Source: Petrosia ficiformis
Taxonomy: Eukaryota > Porifera > Demospongiae > Haplosclerida > Petrosiidae
Direction: 5' to 3'
Length of the DNA: 64,000 nt
NCBI GenBank assembly: GCA_947044365.1
Contig: OX345653.1
Location: forward strand, 1,275,001-1,339,000
The first letter of the stretch is position 1. Each line of letters opens with the position of its first letter. Below are positions 49,901 to 60,100 of the stretch, in pieces. The notes under the pieces are model-generated. The model saw only the letters and a program-made list of their open reading frames with translations. It did no database searches and was not told where the DNA came from. A program made the position numbers and the translations under genes.

Positions 49901-52237
49901 TGCCTCATTCTACTTATTCTGATAAGCCAGTAAAAATTTAAAACATCATGGCTCTGTTCTCTATCTTGTCCCAATTTCTAAATTTAAGTGTGTGAATATA
50001 TGGCTTTTAACCTGAGATGGAGAAGATGATATGTTCCTTTCTTCGTAACTATCATCAAGTGAGTAACTCATTCCTTTTGACAAAGGAGAATAATGTTTCT
50101 CAGATAATCTGTGATAATTGACTCTGCTGAAAGGTAAGGTAGTACAATAATTCAAAATAGAATACATCAATGATATATATACCTGATATAAATACATGTA
50201 TAGTTCCAAAATACAAATTATACATACATAGATACATACATACATATATACATACATACATACATACATACATACATACATACATACATTAATACATACG
50301 TACATACATACATACAATATACAATTTATTTTCATATTCACATACATATAGCATACATACATACAATAATACATACATACATACATACATAACAAAACAC
50401 AATGTATTTTCATATTCACATACTGTACATATTATATACAAAGATACATAGACACATACCATAAACCATGCATGTATAACAAATGAACAAAAGATAACAG
50501 ATGTATGAACTATCACGCACAACCTACAACCTAATATACGTATATGGAAAGAGTGTGTGATTACAATGGTACAATCACTCACATTCCCCCCACACAACTG
50601 TATAGCTGTAGTCTAAAAACATTTATAGGGAATCTCCATGTATTTTTATTGTTTCTAGACAAAGGTAAAAAATTCATGCTTGCTGTCAAAACAAATCATA
50701 GTTTTGTTATTTACACCAAAACTAAAACATTCCGGGAATCTACCACTTTTCCATATTTGTATACAATAGTTATGTTTTGATATAAAAAAATATTATTTGT
50801 TTTATTATGGGCTATTCATAGCAAGAAAACCACAGATTTGTATATGTATGAATGAAAAATGGTGGTTAATAAATACACTAATTTTTCAATAAACCAAACA
50901 CTCCCACACACACTAGTATTGTAAAGTCTGTGATATATTGTACATAGTATTACATACAGTATGGCATCATAGATGAATCATCAGCTATCACACAGGTTTG
51001 CATACAAAGTGAAGACTTTGACTTTAAAGTAAGTGAGTTGGCAATACAAATGAACCCACATAAATCAAAACATTAGTTTCCTATTACTTCATACTCATGT
51101 GTACCAAAAGGTCACAATATAAAATGAACTCCCACAGGAATATCATATAACTACAACAGGACAATGTCTGTTTGTATAATAATCTATTACAGACTAAATA
51201 TTACATAGGCTTACAGTAAACATAGCAAAGTACTTTAAAACAAATATTCCATCATTACAATTTAGCCTCACAGTAAATATAGCAAGGCACAAATACTACA
51301 AGATATACCATTGTTATGAGTTAGCCTCATTGTAAATATAGTGAAGCGCTTTATAAGTCATTATGAGTTAGCCTCATTGTAAATATAGTGAAGCGCTCTA
51401 TAAGTCATTATGAGTTAGCCTCATTGTAAATATAGTGAAGCGCTCTATAAGTCATTATGAGTTAGCCTCAATGTAAATATAGTGAAGTGCTCTATAAGTC
51501 ATTATAAGTTAGCCTCATTGTAAATATAGTGAAGTGCTCATAAGAAATACTATGCAATATTCCATCATTATGAGCTAGCCTCATTATAAATATAGCAAAA
51601 TGCAAGATATACCATCTTATAACAATACTGCAAGATATTCCATATTATAATAATACTGCAAGATACTCCATATTATAATAATACTGCAAGATACTCCATA
51701 TTATAATAATACTGCAAGATATTCCATATTATAATAATACTGCAAGATACTCCATATTATAACAATACTGCAAGATATTCCATATTATAATAATACTGCA
51801 AGATATTCCATATTATAGTAATACTGCAAGATATTCAGTTGACTACTTTATATAACAAATACTGCAAAATATTCCACAAGCAAAATGTCAAGATATTAAG
51901 TGCTTTATAATAATACTGCATCATTATGAATTAGCAATGATCATAATTATGAATATACTTTAACAACTCTACAAGAGTATTATATTCCATCAATAGTGCT
52001 TTATAAAGTTTATGACAAATACTGCAAAATATTCCACCATTGATAGATAACTTCACATTAATCTACTTTATATTAAATACCACAGAAATATGGAATACAA
52101 CAGATCATAGTATATAAAACATATCAAGTTACTATACTAGAAATAAAACTTATTATAGTATTTCATAAAACATACCTAGTTTTCACAGTTTTAGAGCCTT
52201 TGAAATGTAACCAGGACTGTCTTATGAGTTCAGTCAT
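36417..52237 (-). CDS. RAP1GAP: Rap1 GTPase-activating protein with GoLoco motif and C-terminal coiled coil
   Basis: Switches off Rap small GTPases; the GoLoco motif binds GDP-bound G-alpha-i. Nineteen exons: 52176-52237, 50012-50123, 49452-49484, 46782-46856, 46488-46721, 45225-45526, 44815-44893, 44681-44752, 43956-44039, 42670-42770, 41530-41659, 41037-41192, 40441-40599, 39992-40093, 39467-39678, 38120-38933, 37364-37409, 37140-37225, 36417-36566. They sum to 3009 bases, in phase throughout (1002 residues). GoLoco is at 59-77 ([11 protein letters not shown], then SHRYDNQR, keeping the D-x-Q-R end). [15 protein letters not shown] (about 175-195) opens the conserved N-terminal part. The RapGAP domain runs to about 535, with the catalytic Asn-thumb helix [16 protein letters not shown] (Asn437). 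Residues 570-910 are a Ser/Pro-rich linker with basic patches and an acidic run ([16 protein letters not shown]). Residues 910-1002 form a coiled coil ([20 protein letters not shown]) absent from human RAP1GAP but reminiscent of SIPA1L tails. Core identity is certain; orthology to RAP1GAP over SIPA1-like proteins rests on GoLoco and the lack of PDZ. Confidence 0.94.
36575..37012. repeat. 37-bp tandem repeat and a GTTGTTTTAGT-family MITE, RAP1GAP last intron
   Basis: About five copies of ATGGAAACGATATACAGTAG-type units (36575-36740) are followed by a MITE (about 36762-37012) with inverted ends GTGTTGTTTTAGT/ACTAAAACAACAC and internal TTAGTTATAGTTA motifs. Related TTTTAGTTATAG pieces occur at 5870-5950, 6350-6520, 9150-9310, 29490-29690 and 62070-62130. 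Confidence 0.65.
37450..38115. repeat. CATA/CCTA microsatellite reaching a splice donor, RAP1GAP
   Basis: About 660 bases of CATA repeats, with CCTA interruptions in the middle, fill the intron between the exons at 37364-37409 and 38120-38933. On the transcribed (minus) strand this is (TATG)n. The donor of the large exon (GAG|GTATGT) runs directly into the array. Confidence 0.95.
39720..39962. repeat. TATG array facing a CATA array (inverted microsatellite), RAP1GAP
   Basis: (GTAT)n at about 39720-39795 faces (CATA)n at about 39858-39962 across a TATA-rich centre, so the transcript can fold into a long hairpin. It lies between the exons at 39467-39678 and 39992-40093. Confidence 0.9.
40109..40401. 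mobile_element. TAAAGGTCATTCAC-family MITE, RAP1GAP intron
   Basis: Element ending GTGAATGACCTTTA-like, with a partly duplicated interior. The family (about 250 bases; TAAAGGTCATTCACATTCAC at one end and its complement at the other) is the most frequent in the window: 689-938, 1291-1530, 2249-2511, 8875-9124, 11706-11971, 23842-24042, 34797-35060, 45757-45930, 47228-47486, 55070-55376. Confidence 0.75.
40737..40911. mobile_element. Tigger/pogo-like MITE, RAP1GAP intron
   Basis: 175 bases with inverted ends CAGTGAAACCCCTCTATT/AATAGAGGGGCTCCACTG flanked by TA. The interior repeats GAGGACACCCCTGTATT. Confidence 0.75.
42235..42655. repeat. Two adjacent minisatellites (51 bp x4 and 36 bp x5), RAP1GAP intron
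   Basis: 42235-42445: four copies of a 51-base unit with AATGAGGGGTATGTGTACAT. 42475-42655: five copies of a 36-base unit with TCTATTCCCTGGTTTACAG. The second array ends about 15 bases from the donor of the exon at 42670-42770. Confidence 0.9.
42830..43195. repeat. CTAT-rich repeat array, RAP1GAP intron
   Basis: CTATCTATTTAT-type simple repeat arranged in a higher-order unit that includes GAGAATATACTCATAACATT three times. Confidence 0.85.
44225..44645. repeat. 22-bp minisatellite, about 19 copies, RAP1GAP intron
   Basis: Unit AGTACTATAGCATATCTAGT plus GC or GT. GC/GT variants alternate in blocks, as expected from unequal exchange. Confidence 0.95.
44900..45200. repeat. Polypurine stretch with an internal duplication, RAP1GAP intron
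   Basis: About 300 bases, almost all purine on the plus strand. Includes two copies of an approximately 80-base GAGGAGGAGTATAGGAATGA-type unit. The transcript strand is polypyrimidine, directly upstream of the acceptor of the exon at 44815-44893. Confidence 0.7.
46200..46423. mobile_element. hAT-type MITE, reverse orientation, RAP1GAP intron
   Basis: Starts CAGTGTTTTTGATAAG and ends TATCAAAATGTCTG; contains the family core in reverse complement. No clean target duplication was seen. Confidence 0.75.
47228..47644. mobile_element. Two MITEs side by side, RAP1GAP intron
   Basis: A TAAAGGTCA-family copy (47228-47486) directly abuts a GTGTGGAAACA-family copy (47488-47644), whose ends read GGTGTGGAAACA and TGTTTCCAAACC. 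Confidence 0.7.
48780..49280. repeat. 51-bp minisatellite, RAP1GAP GoLoco intron
   Basis: About nine copies of a unit with GAGTACACACCCACATGCAG, the last few degenerate. Both strands remain open through it because 51 is a multiple of three. Lies in the roughly 2.6-kb intron that splits the GoLoco motif. Confidence 0.92.
50220..50395. repeat. CATA microsatellite, RAP1GAP intron 1
   Basis: Interrupted (CATA)n with a duplicated flank (AATTTATTTTCATATTCACA). Confidence 0.9.
51310..51835. repeat. 47-bp and 28-bp minisatellites, RAP1GAP intron 1
   Basis: 51310-51560: about five copies with AGTTAGCCTCATTGTAAATA. 51595-51835: about eight copies with AATACTGCAAGATATTCCAT. Confidence 0.9.
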
Positions 52238-54143
52238 GTTTCTGATATACAATATGTATTGACACTCAGCAGATATTGATATTTGCCTCTCAGCTACTGA
52301 GGCACTTAGCTGGCTTGCTATTGCTTATATAAAAAATGGTCACACCTCTGAATGTAAGGGCAACTACCGTTAACACACATTAATGATTTGTTATATATAT
52401 GCACTGTTTTTTTTAACAAACCACAATATTGAAACTAGTGACATCATTGTGATGCAATAACCTCTTTTGGCCCTACAACAGGAAGCATGTGCAGGTTAGA
52501 AAGTTTCCTGCCATGTTAGGCATAGAGCTATAGAAGTAACAAAACCACAATGCCATTCTCATGTTAGCAATTCCACTGAATGACCTTGTTGAATGAAGTG
52601 TATACAACAAGCTGTTCTTGTTAATTCCTAAGTAGGTTCATGTTATCAGATATAATATTATACCTTATTAGGACAAAGTATTAACAAGTTCTAGACTTCA
52701 ATAGTTCAACCTTAAGAAACAAAGGTACAGACTTGTGCAGCAAAGATGTCAAACTAATTAAAATATTTACGTGTGAGTAGGTGTATGTAAGCTTGGCCTG
52801 TACCGTTCTTGTAGTTTTGGCTATGTTTGAGGACAGGAAGGGTATGTGGGGGTGTGCATGAGTAGAGATATTCTTAGAATGTCATTACAATGACCCTTGG
52901 GTGGGGAGCTTACCACATTTGTATTTATGGCTCACTATATATTACAGTATTCATAGCATAGTCCCTGTGGTTAGATACCCTCTCACTGTTTATACAACAG
53001 GGATGGTATGAGTTGTGATAGCATTTATAATGGAATTATGGTGCTCAATGGAGCTGGAAGCATACAAACATACACACATACATAAATGCACACAAACACA
53101 GTTATCTCATAGAAAAAGACACAATAACATATACACATAGCAAAATATATAGGTACATATTTACACCTTGAGCAATTTGCAATAATGCAATAAATCTCAC
53201 AGCATATCAGGTATGCATTATTGGCTTCTGATATGAATTAGGGAAGCCCAAAGTTTTGAAACAGAAAGGGCAAACAATGACATGATATTATGTCATAAAA
53301 TTTCCTGTACAATCAGCTAGCATATAGCAATCACATATATATATTATGCACATATTGATGGGGAGATATACTGGTGTTATAATCAGTAAATACAGCTAGC
53401 ATATAGCAATCACAACAGATACATATATATATTATGCACATGTTGATGGGGAGATATACTGGTGTTATAATCAGTAAATACAGCTAGCATATAGCAATCA
53501 CAACAGATACATATAGCATATTGATGGGGAGATATACTGGTATTATAATCAGTAAATACAGCTAGCATATAGCAATCACAACAGATACATATATATATAT
53601 ATATTATAATAATATATATGCATACTTAGCATGCTGACATGCTGGAGAAAGTTCAATATATGTAAGGGCTAATAGATACAAGTAAGAATAAAAGGATCAA
53701 TGAAAAGATCTACAACATTTCTTAACATAGTCGATTATGCTAACACCTTGTTTTAAATTGTTTGTGTACATACTCATTAACTCACCTTTCAATCACTTTC
53801 TGCTGTTCGAGTTTGTTTTACTAAATACTACTGTTATGTATATCACAACACTTTGTGCACTAATTGGCATTTAACAGCTGAAAGCAACACATCGAGCTAA
53901 CTTGTCTTGAAACACCTCCAAACTTTCATGTATGCAAGTTAAATAATAATTGTGTGCAAAATGCGAGGGCGTGGCTTTATGAATAAATAATTATAATCGT
54001 GCGTGCGCGTACATGTACATATGTGACGTGGGTTGGACTTATAATAGTTGATTGTTAATTTTTAATAAATATAATTAATAACTATATATCACAGTATCAC
54101 TGTATGTACACGATGAGTCATATATACACACAATTCAGAACAA
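52238..54143. other. Spacer between RAP1GAP and the myosin gene
   Basis: Should contain the RAP1GAP promoter, but no TATA box could be placed with confidence. About 3.5 copies of an 88-base tandem repeat (ACAGCTAGCATATAGCAATC) lie at 53310-53600. No exon was recognised. Confidence 0.5.
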
Positions 54144-57100
54144 TTATTTTTTTATTCTAAGAATAGTTCTTGGCATTGGAACAGGTTTCTTCTTAGCGAA
54201 TTTGAGTTGATCTTGTGGAATTCCTCTACTTATTAAGCAAGCATCAGTCAGAGATAGACCTGCTCTGTTTAAAGGATGAGCCCTGCATGACAAGAAAGAA
54301 TGGAAATTGAGAATTGCAGTATAGTTTGGGAAGCCACTATAAAGTGGTCTTCAAGTGAATAGTATCAAAACCACAACCCATTCTCAGTAACAAAACACCA
54401 TTGCCAAGAATGTATGATATGTGTTACATGAATAACTGTACTCTATAATTCATGAAGTATTTTTAGCGAATCATAATGTAAATGTATATGTGATGATATA
54501 CAGTACACATCAGAAGGAGAAGCACTGCAAGAGATTCAGTACTAATGCCACTATGGTGCATTATCCATAAACATTAAAGAAAGATGCACAAATTAAGTGG
54601 AGGAGGGGGGATGTAAGATTTTAGAGGAGCTCCTACAGAAATAAACACTGTGTACGCATGCAAGAGGTATAAATTCAGTTTCATTAAATTAAATGCAGAG
54701 TGTTATTTCATTGTAAATTAGCTGAAGGCTGAACATTCCTCAGTGGCTGTGGTGCCCCCCCCTTAAATTTTGGTGAGGCCAGTAGTTTGCAATTGGTACA
54801 CATGATAGTTATTATTGCTGTTGGTGCCTCCTCATTTAAAAACATCATCCTATGCCTATGTTAAATCCTACAGTACTATATATATACATACAACCCAATC
54901 CCTAATTGTATATACATGTATTAATGCATGTATGTAATTTAAATTATTTGTTTTACATCTTTCCTACAACTTCATAATTATCACATACAACATACTTTCA
55001 AACAGGACATTCTTGAAATTATTTACTATTTTAGTCAAGCATTTCTTACATATATACAAACAGCAATGTAAAGTCTGTTCACATTCTCGATGACCTCAAA
55101 ATTAGGGTGTGATGACTTCATATGGTATATAATTTAATGTCATAAGGTTATTACACGATTATACTGTAACTCAATAATGAAGCTATGGATTGAAATTTGA
55201 CATACACAAAAAAGAACGGAACAGATAATATGAAAATTGTACAGGTAAAATGATTGTTGGTCATTCCAAACTAAGTTATGAACTTTCTGAAGCCAAGGTG
55301 AACATTTTGATGAATTTTTTAACCATTGATTATTATTTATTGGATTAATGGAATTGAATGTGAATGACCTTTAGTTATAGTTTAGAAAAGGAAAAGGAGA
55401 GAACTAATGCTTACTTGAAATAAGTGGCCAGATTTTTCAAATTAGAGAAAGTCTGATGATATCCCTTATCCCCAATTAAGTTCAATCCACTATTTCCATT
55501 AGAAGAGTATTCGGGAACTATGTCACATGACCACATTCGTCGTCCATGACCTTGAGACACAGCTAGTTTAAAAATGAAATTCCCTGATGTGGAGTACCCG
55601 GTATATATCAGATACGAGCCTTGTGGTTGTCCACTTAACATTGTCTGTTAACAATAATTAAAAAGAATGTGATTATTGTTGGAAATTCACTACCCAAACC
55701 CATACCCATAATCTAGGCCAATACTATAGTATAAAGCTGTTGAGAAAGTAGGTCCTAGAGGTGATTGTCACAAGGACACTATTATGTGGTGAAATTGATG
55801 TTATAGTGAAGTTTTTGTAGCCTTTGTATTAATGATCACATTACAACGTTTAGTGGTGAATCCATTGTTGAGACTAAAGTGAAATGGTGATTACCCCCCA
55901 CCTTTCCTCATCAATCCACCACTGGTTATAAACAAAGCTTTTGGTGTAACTTAATTATTGTATAATTATTCAAGCTACCATCTTCTCAGTCACTATCCTG
56001 GTCAGCTCTGGTCAGGACTAACCACTTCTCAGATAAATTAACTACCCCCTAACCACCTCTCATATATACTAGAGGGGTTGTGTAAACAGCACTAAATGCA
56101 AGATAGAATCTGCCACCACTCTACACATTCTGGTCAGAACACTGTTCAGTAGCCTTGTTTCTGGCTACTAGAACGGGGTAATAAAAATTGTGGTTTTGTA
56201 TTCATGTTAATAAACACATTGATAAGATGAGTCACATTGATATGTGGGAAGTTTACTGTAGTCATGTATTTAGTAATATGTTAAATTTACCCTCATCACA
56301 CCTGTGAATGTTGGTTAACTACAAAACCGGTTTATGTCTACTCAACATCTAAATAGTATTATGTTCCCTTACTTCTGCATTGTGGTCACTTATACCAGGA
56401 AGATATCCTGGTATTTCCATACTACCAAGAGGATCAATATCTCCAACAACTGGTTTGTTATACTTGAATTCATGAGTTGCAGTAACATCTCCATTGAAAC
56501 TAGTATTGTTAAGACAAAATAATAAGTACTCGTAAAAACATATTATTGATTAATTTGATACACAAACAAATGTATATACATGCACTATCATTATAGTAGG
56601 TTATGTGGTAGTTAATAAATACCTTTCTTTGCTCTTGTTTTTCTTCAATAATCTCTCAAATCGTTTCTGTGGAGTGAATTGAAATGATATGAATTATATA
56701 AAAGAATGGAATAGAGAAACAGAATCACATCCATTAGCTGCAATCAGTCAAGTGCATTCCAAGGTACTAGGGCATAGGTAGATGAGCAAGTATAGATAGA
56801 TACAAGTACAAATATTTTAAGTTTACTTTTAATTGCGTGTGCTAATTTTAGCGATTTTAGTGATTAACATAATAATTGCTTAAATTAGTGCAGGGTAAAA
56901 AATATAATATTTCGTGATCATTTTTTAGGCATATTAAACCTGTCTCAGAGATTCACTAAAATTAATGCATGCTAAATTTCAGCATTTAAAAATTGCTAAA
57001 TTTAGTGGATGCATTAAGTAGGTTTAAGGTAACAGACTGATGATTATATATAATATATACCTTCTTGTGTTTGTCCAGCGAGGGAGAGGAAGACCATTGG

Positions 57101-60100
57101 ATATCTGGAGACTCATGTGATGGCCTGGAGATACGATGCAACAAAGGAGTATCAATAGTAAGCCCTTCTCCATTAGAGAACAAATCTTCATTAGAAGAAG
57201 ATAACAGATTTGGAACACTTCCTGAAAGACCAGTTAAGAGATTCTTACGAGTTCCAGTGGTTCTATCCCTAACACCTACAGTACGAGTACTGAAAATGGT
57301 CTTACTGAAATCTGAGTTAGATCTGGATTGCTGTTTCGAGCGTGACTTTGACAAGCTACTTTCCAGAGAGCTTTTACGATCACCTGATATAGTAGCATAC
57401 TCGTGATATCCTTCTATTCTTGTATTGTCAGAATTGACATATATTATATCAGAGGAAGTTGTATCGTGTCTTTCTCCTGTTGGATATACAAATGGATAAA
57501 CATACTCATTTTCATCATCGGAACTCAAATCTGGTTTGGAAACAGGTTGTTTATGAACATCATTTGTCTGGGTTTTGCCTGTTTGAATCATATAGGTCTT
57601 TACTGATAAAGGTTTTACGAGAGTACCTGCTGTAGGAACCTGCTGCTTTTCAGTAACTGAATCTTTCCCTTTTTTAAATGTCAGACGGTACTCTCCTTCA
57701 CTTACAGGACTCTGTTCCGTTAATGATTGCTTAATAGTTTGAGGTTTTTGTTTTCTCAATGTAGAGTCTCCAGGTAATATCTTAACACCTCCAACTGGTC
57801 GTTTGTTTTTAGTTACTGAATTAATCTTCTGCTGAGGAGGAACTGGAAGAGAATTTTTACGTATATTTGAGTCATAGTCCATTTCAGTATATTCATATTC
57901 TTCATCGTTGCTATAGTTACAAGGGTCTTCATTCTTATATCCATTTAAATGTAGTTCAGTTCCTCTACTTCTTATAAGTGTGGATTTTTGTACGTCTGGT
58001 CGAACATATGTGATTGGACTGGGAGAAACAGAACGAGCCCTCCTATCCAGATTTGTCATTAAATTGTTTGTTTTGAGTAAAGATCTAGGTTTACGAGCTG
58101 GAGGTAGAAGAGGTTCTGGTTTTGTTTTGGGTTTAGGAAGTAAAGCCCGAGGTTTGTCTTTAGTTGGAGACATCTTATCAAAAGAAGTAGGTGGAACCTT
58201 ATTTTCATCCTTGCTTGTTCGTCTAAGAGGACGAGGTTGTTGTGTTTTCTTTTCGTCAAACACCAGAGAAGTGGGTGGAGTATCAATACTTTGAGGAGGG
58301 GAATTGGGTGGATTTTTATTCTCATCTTTGCTTATTTTCCTGTTCTGTTTTAAAATTCTTTCTTTATCCATTGGTCCATCAACCAACACAGCTACTGCAC
58401 CGATAGCCTTTGGTCTAAACTTCTTGTCATCCTCCTTCTCCTGTGGTTTAGTGGGTATAGCAGTCCTTGCTTGATTTGGGTGACCAAATCTCTCAATAGC
58501 TAACATAATATCTGTTTTATTAAGTTCAACAACACGACTGAAGGAATCTGAATATTATAGAATTTAATATTGTTAAATACTTTGTAGGATTAATACAAAT
58601 CGAGGGAAAGCCTTGGTATCCCCAGATAATTTAATAAGGTAATAATGCAATAACAGCACAGGCAACAATGCATATCTGTGAGTTCCTGTACGTAACTGAA
58701 GGAATCTGAATATTACAGAATTTAATATTGTTAAATACTATGTAGGGATTAATACAAATTGAGGGGAAGCCTTGCTATCCCCAGATAATTTAATAAGGCA
58801 GTGATGCAATAACAGTACAGGCAACAATGCAAATCTGTGAGTTCCTGTATGTAACTTTCACTGCTGTAAATGGTATTGAAACCATAAGCCACTTGTCGTT
58901 TTTAATTTTGATTATATTTGCAATATTTTCTCAGGGGGGCAGTGTTTTTCTTTCAAGGCCTTTAGGGGGGAGATTTGCCACCAAAAAATCATAAATTCCC
59001 CCCTAAAATTTGTTTTTAGAGCATTCATTAATCTTTCTACTGACATATGTAACCCCAATAAGGCAGCTGAGAGAGCACATGTATCTAATTCAATAGGTAT
59101 ATGATGTGAAGTAATAGTTATTTCAGTTTTACCTTCACTTGTTTGAGAAATTTGTTTCAGCATTTCCTTTAAAACAACTTTCTGTTTTTTTGCAGCTTCT
59201 CTCAAAGGACCATACCTATACAAAGAATACACAATATACACATTTATAACATCATATATACAGTGGTGTGGAAACAGCCGGTCATACAGGACATTGTCTG
59301 ATAAATCTAGTGAATATTGAAACTAAACTATATACAAAATATATGGGGAGCAGGACAAGAGTGGCGAAAATAGATCTAAATCTCTGGTAGCTGGGTTTAG
59401 ACGTAAAACTAATACATTAAATGTGCTGTGGAAACATAATTTTCAATTTTGTGGATAAAGCATGTTAAAATTAATAATAGTTTTATTAACCAAGCATTTT
59501 AGTGCGAAAATATTTTCCACTCAATTGAAATACAGTGGAACCCCTCTATTGCGGACAGCATTGGGATAAGTTTCCTGATTACACGGGTGTCCTCATTTCA
59601 GAGGTGAATTTATATCATAAAGCACAGTTTGGGACATTGGTAAATGTCCTTAATACAGGAGTGTCCTCATTTCAGGGTGTTCTCAATAAAGGTGTTTCAC
59701 TGTAATGTGATGCAACTCACTTTCTTCTAGCAATGTATCCCCGATATATCTTCTGTATTAGTGTTGCTTTTCTATCCATGTCTAATAAATGTATGTTGAG
59801 TTTCTCTTCATGATAGTAACGTAGAAACACCTGTGAAAGTGTGTATGTATAATATTATTATATAATAATATGTATAAATTACTATATTGGGAAATATCGC
59901 AAGTTAGGTACAAAGTCTAAACAAATTGAAAACTAACGGTATATAATGAAAGATTTTTCCGGTATCTCTATAAAGTTTAAATGCTCACTGCTGTGCAGGA
60001 ACAAGATACCCCACTTATATACTGTTCATGCTAGCATCTGGAATGTGCCACCACAGTTATTGAGCACAGTTTGGTACAGTTCCACGATAATTGTGAACAG

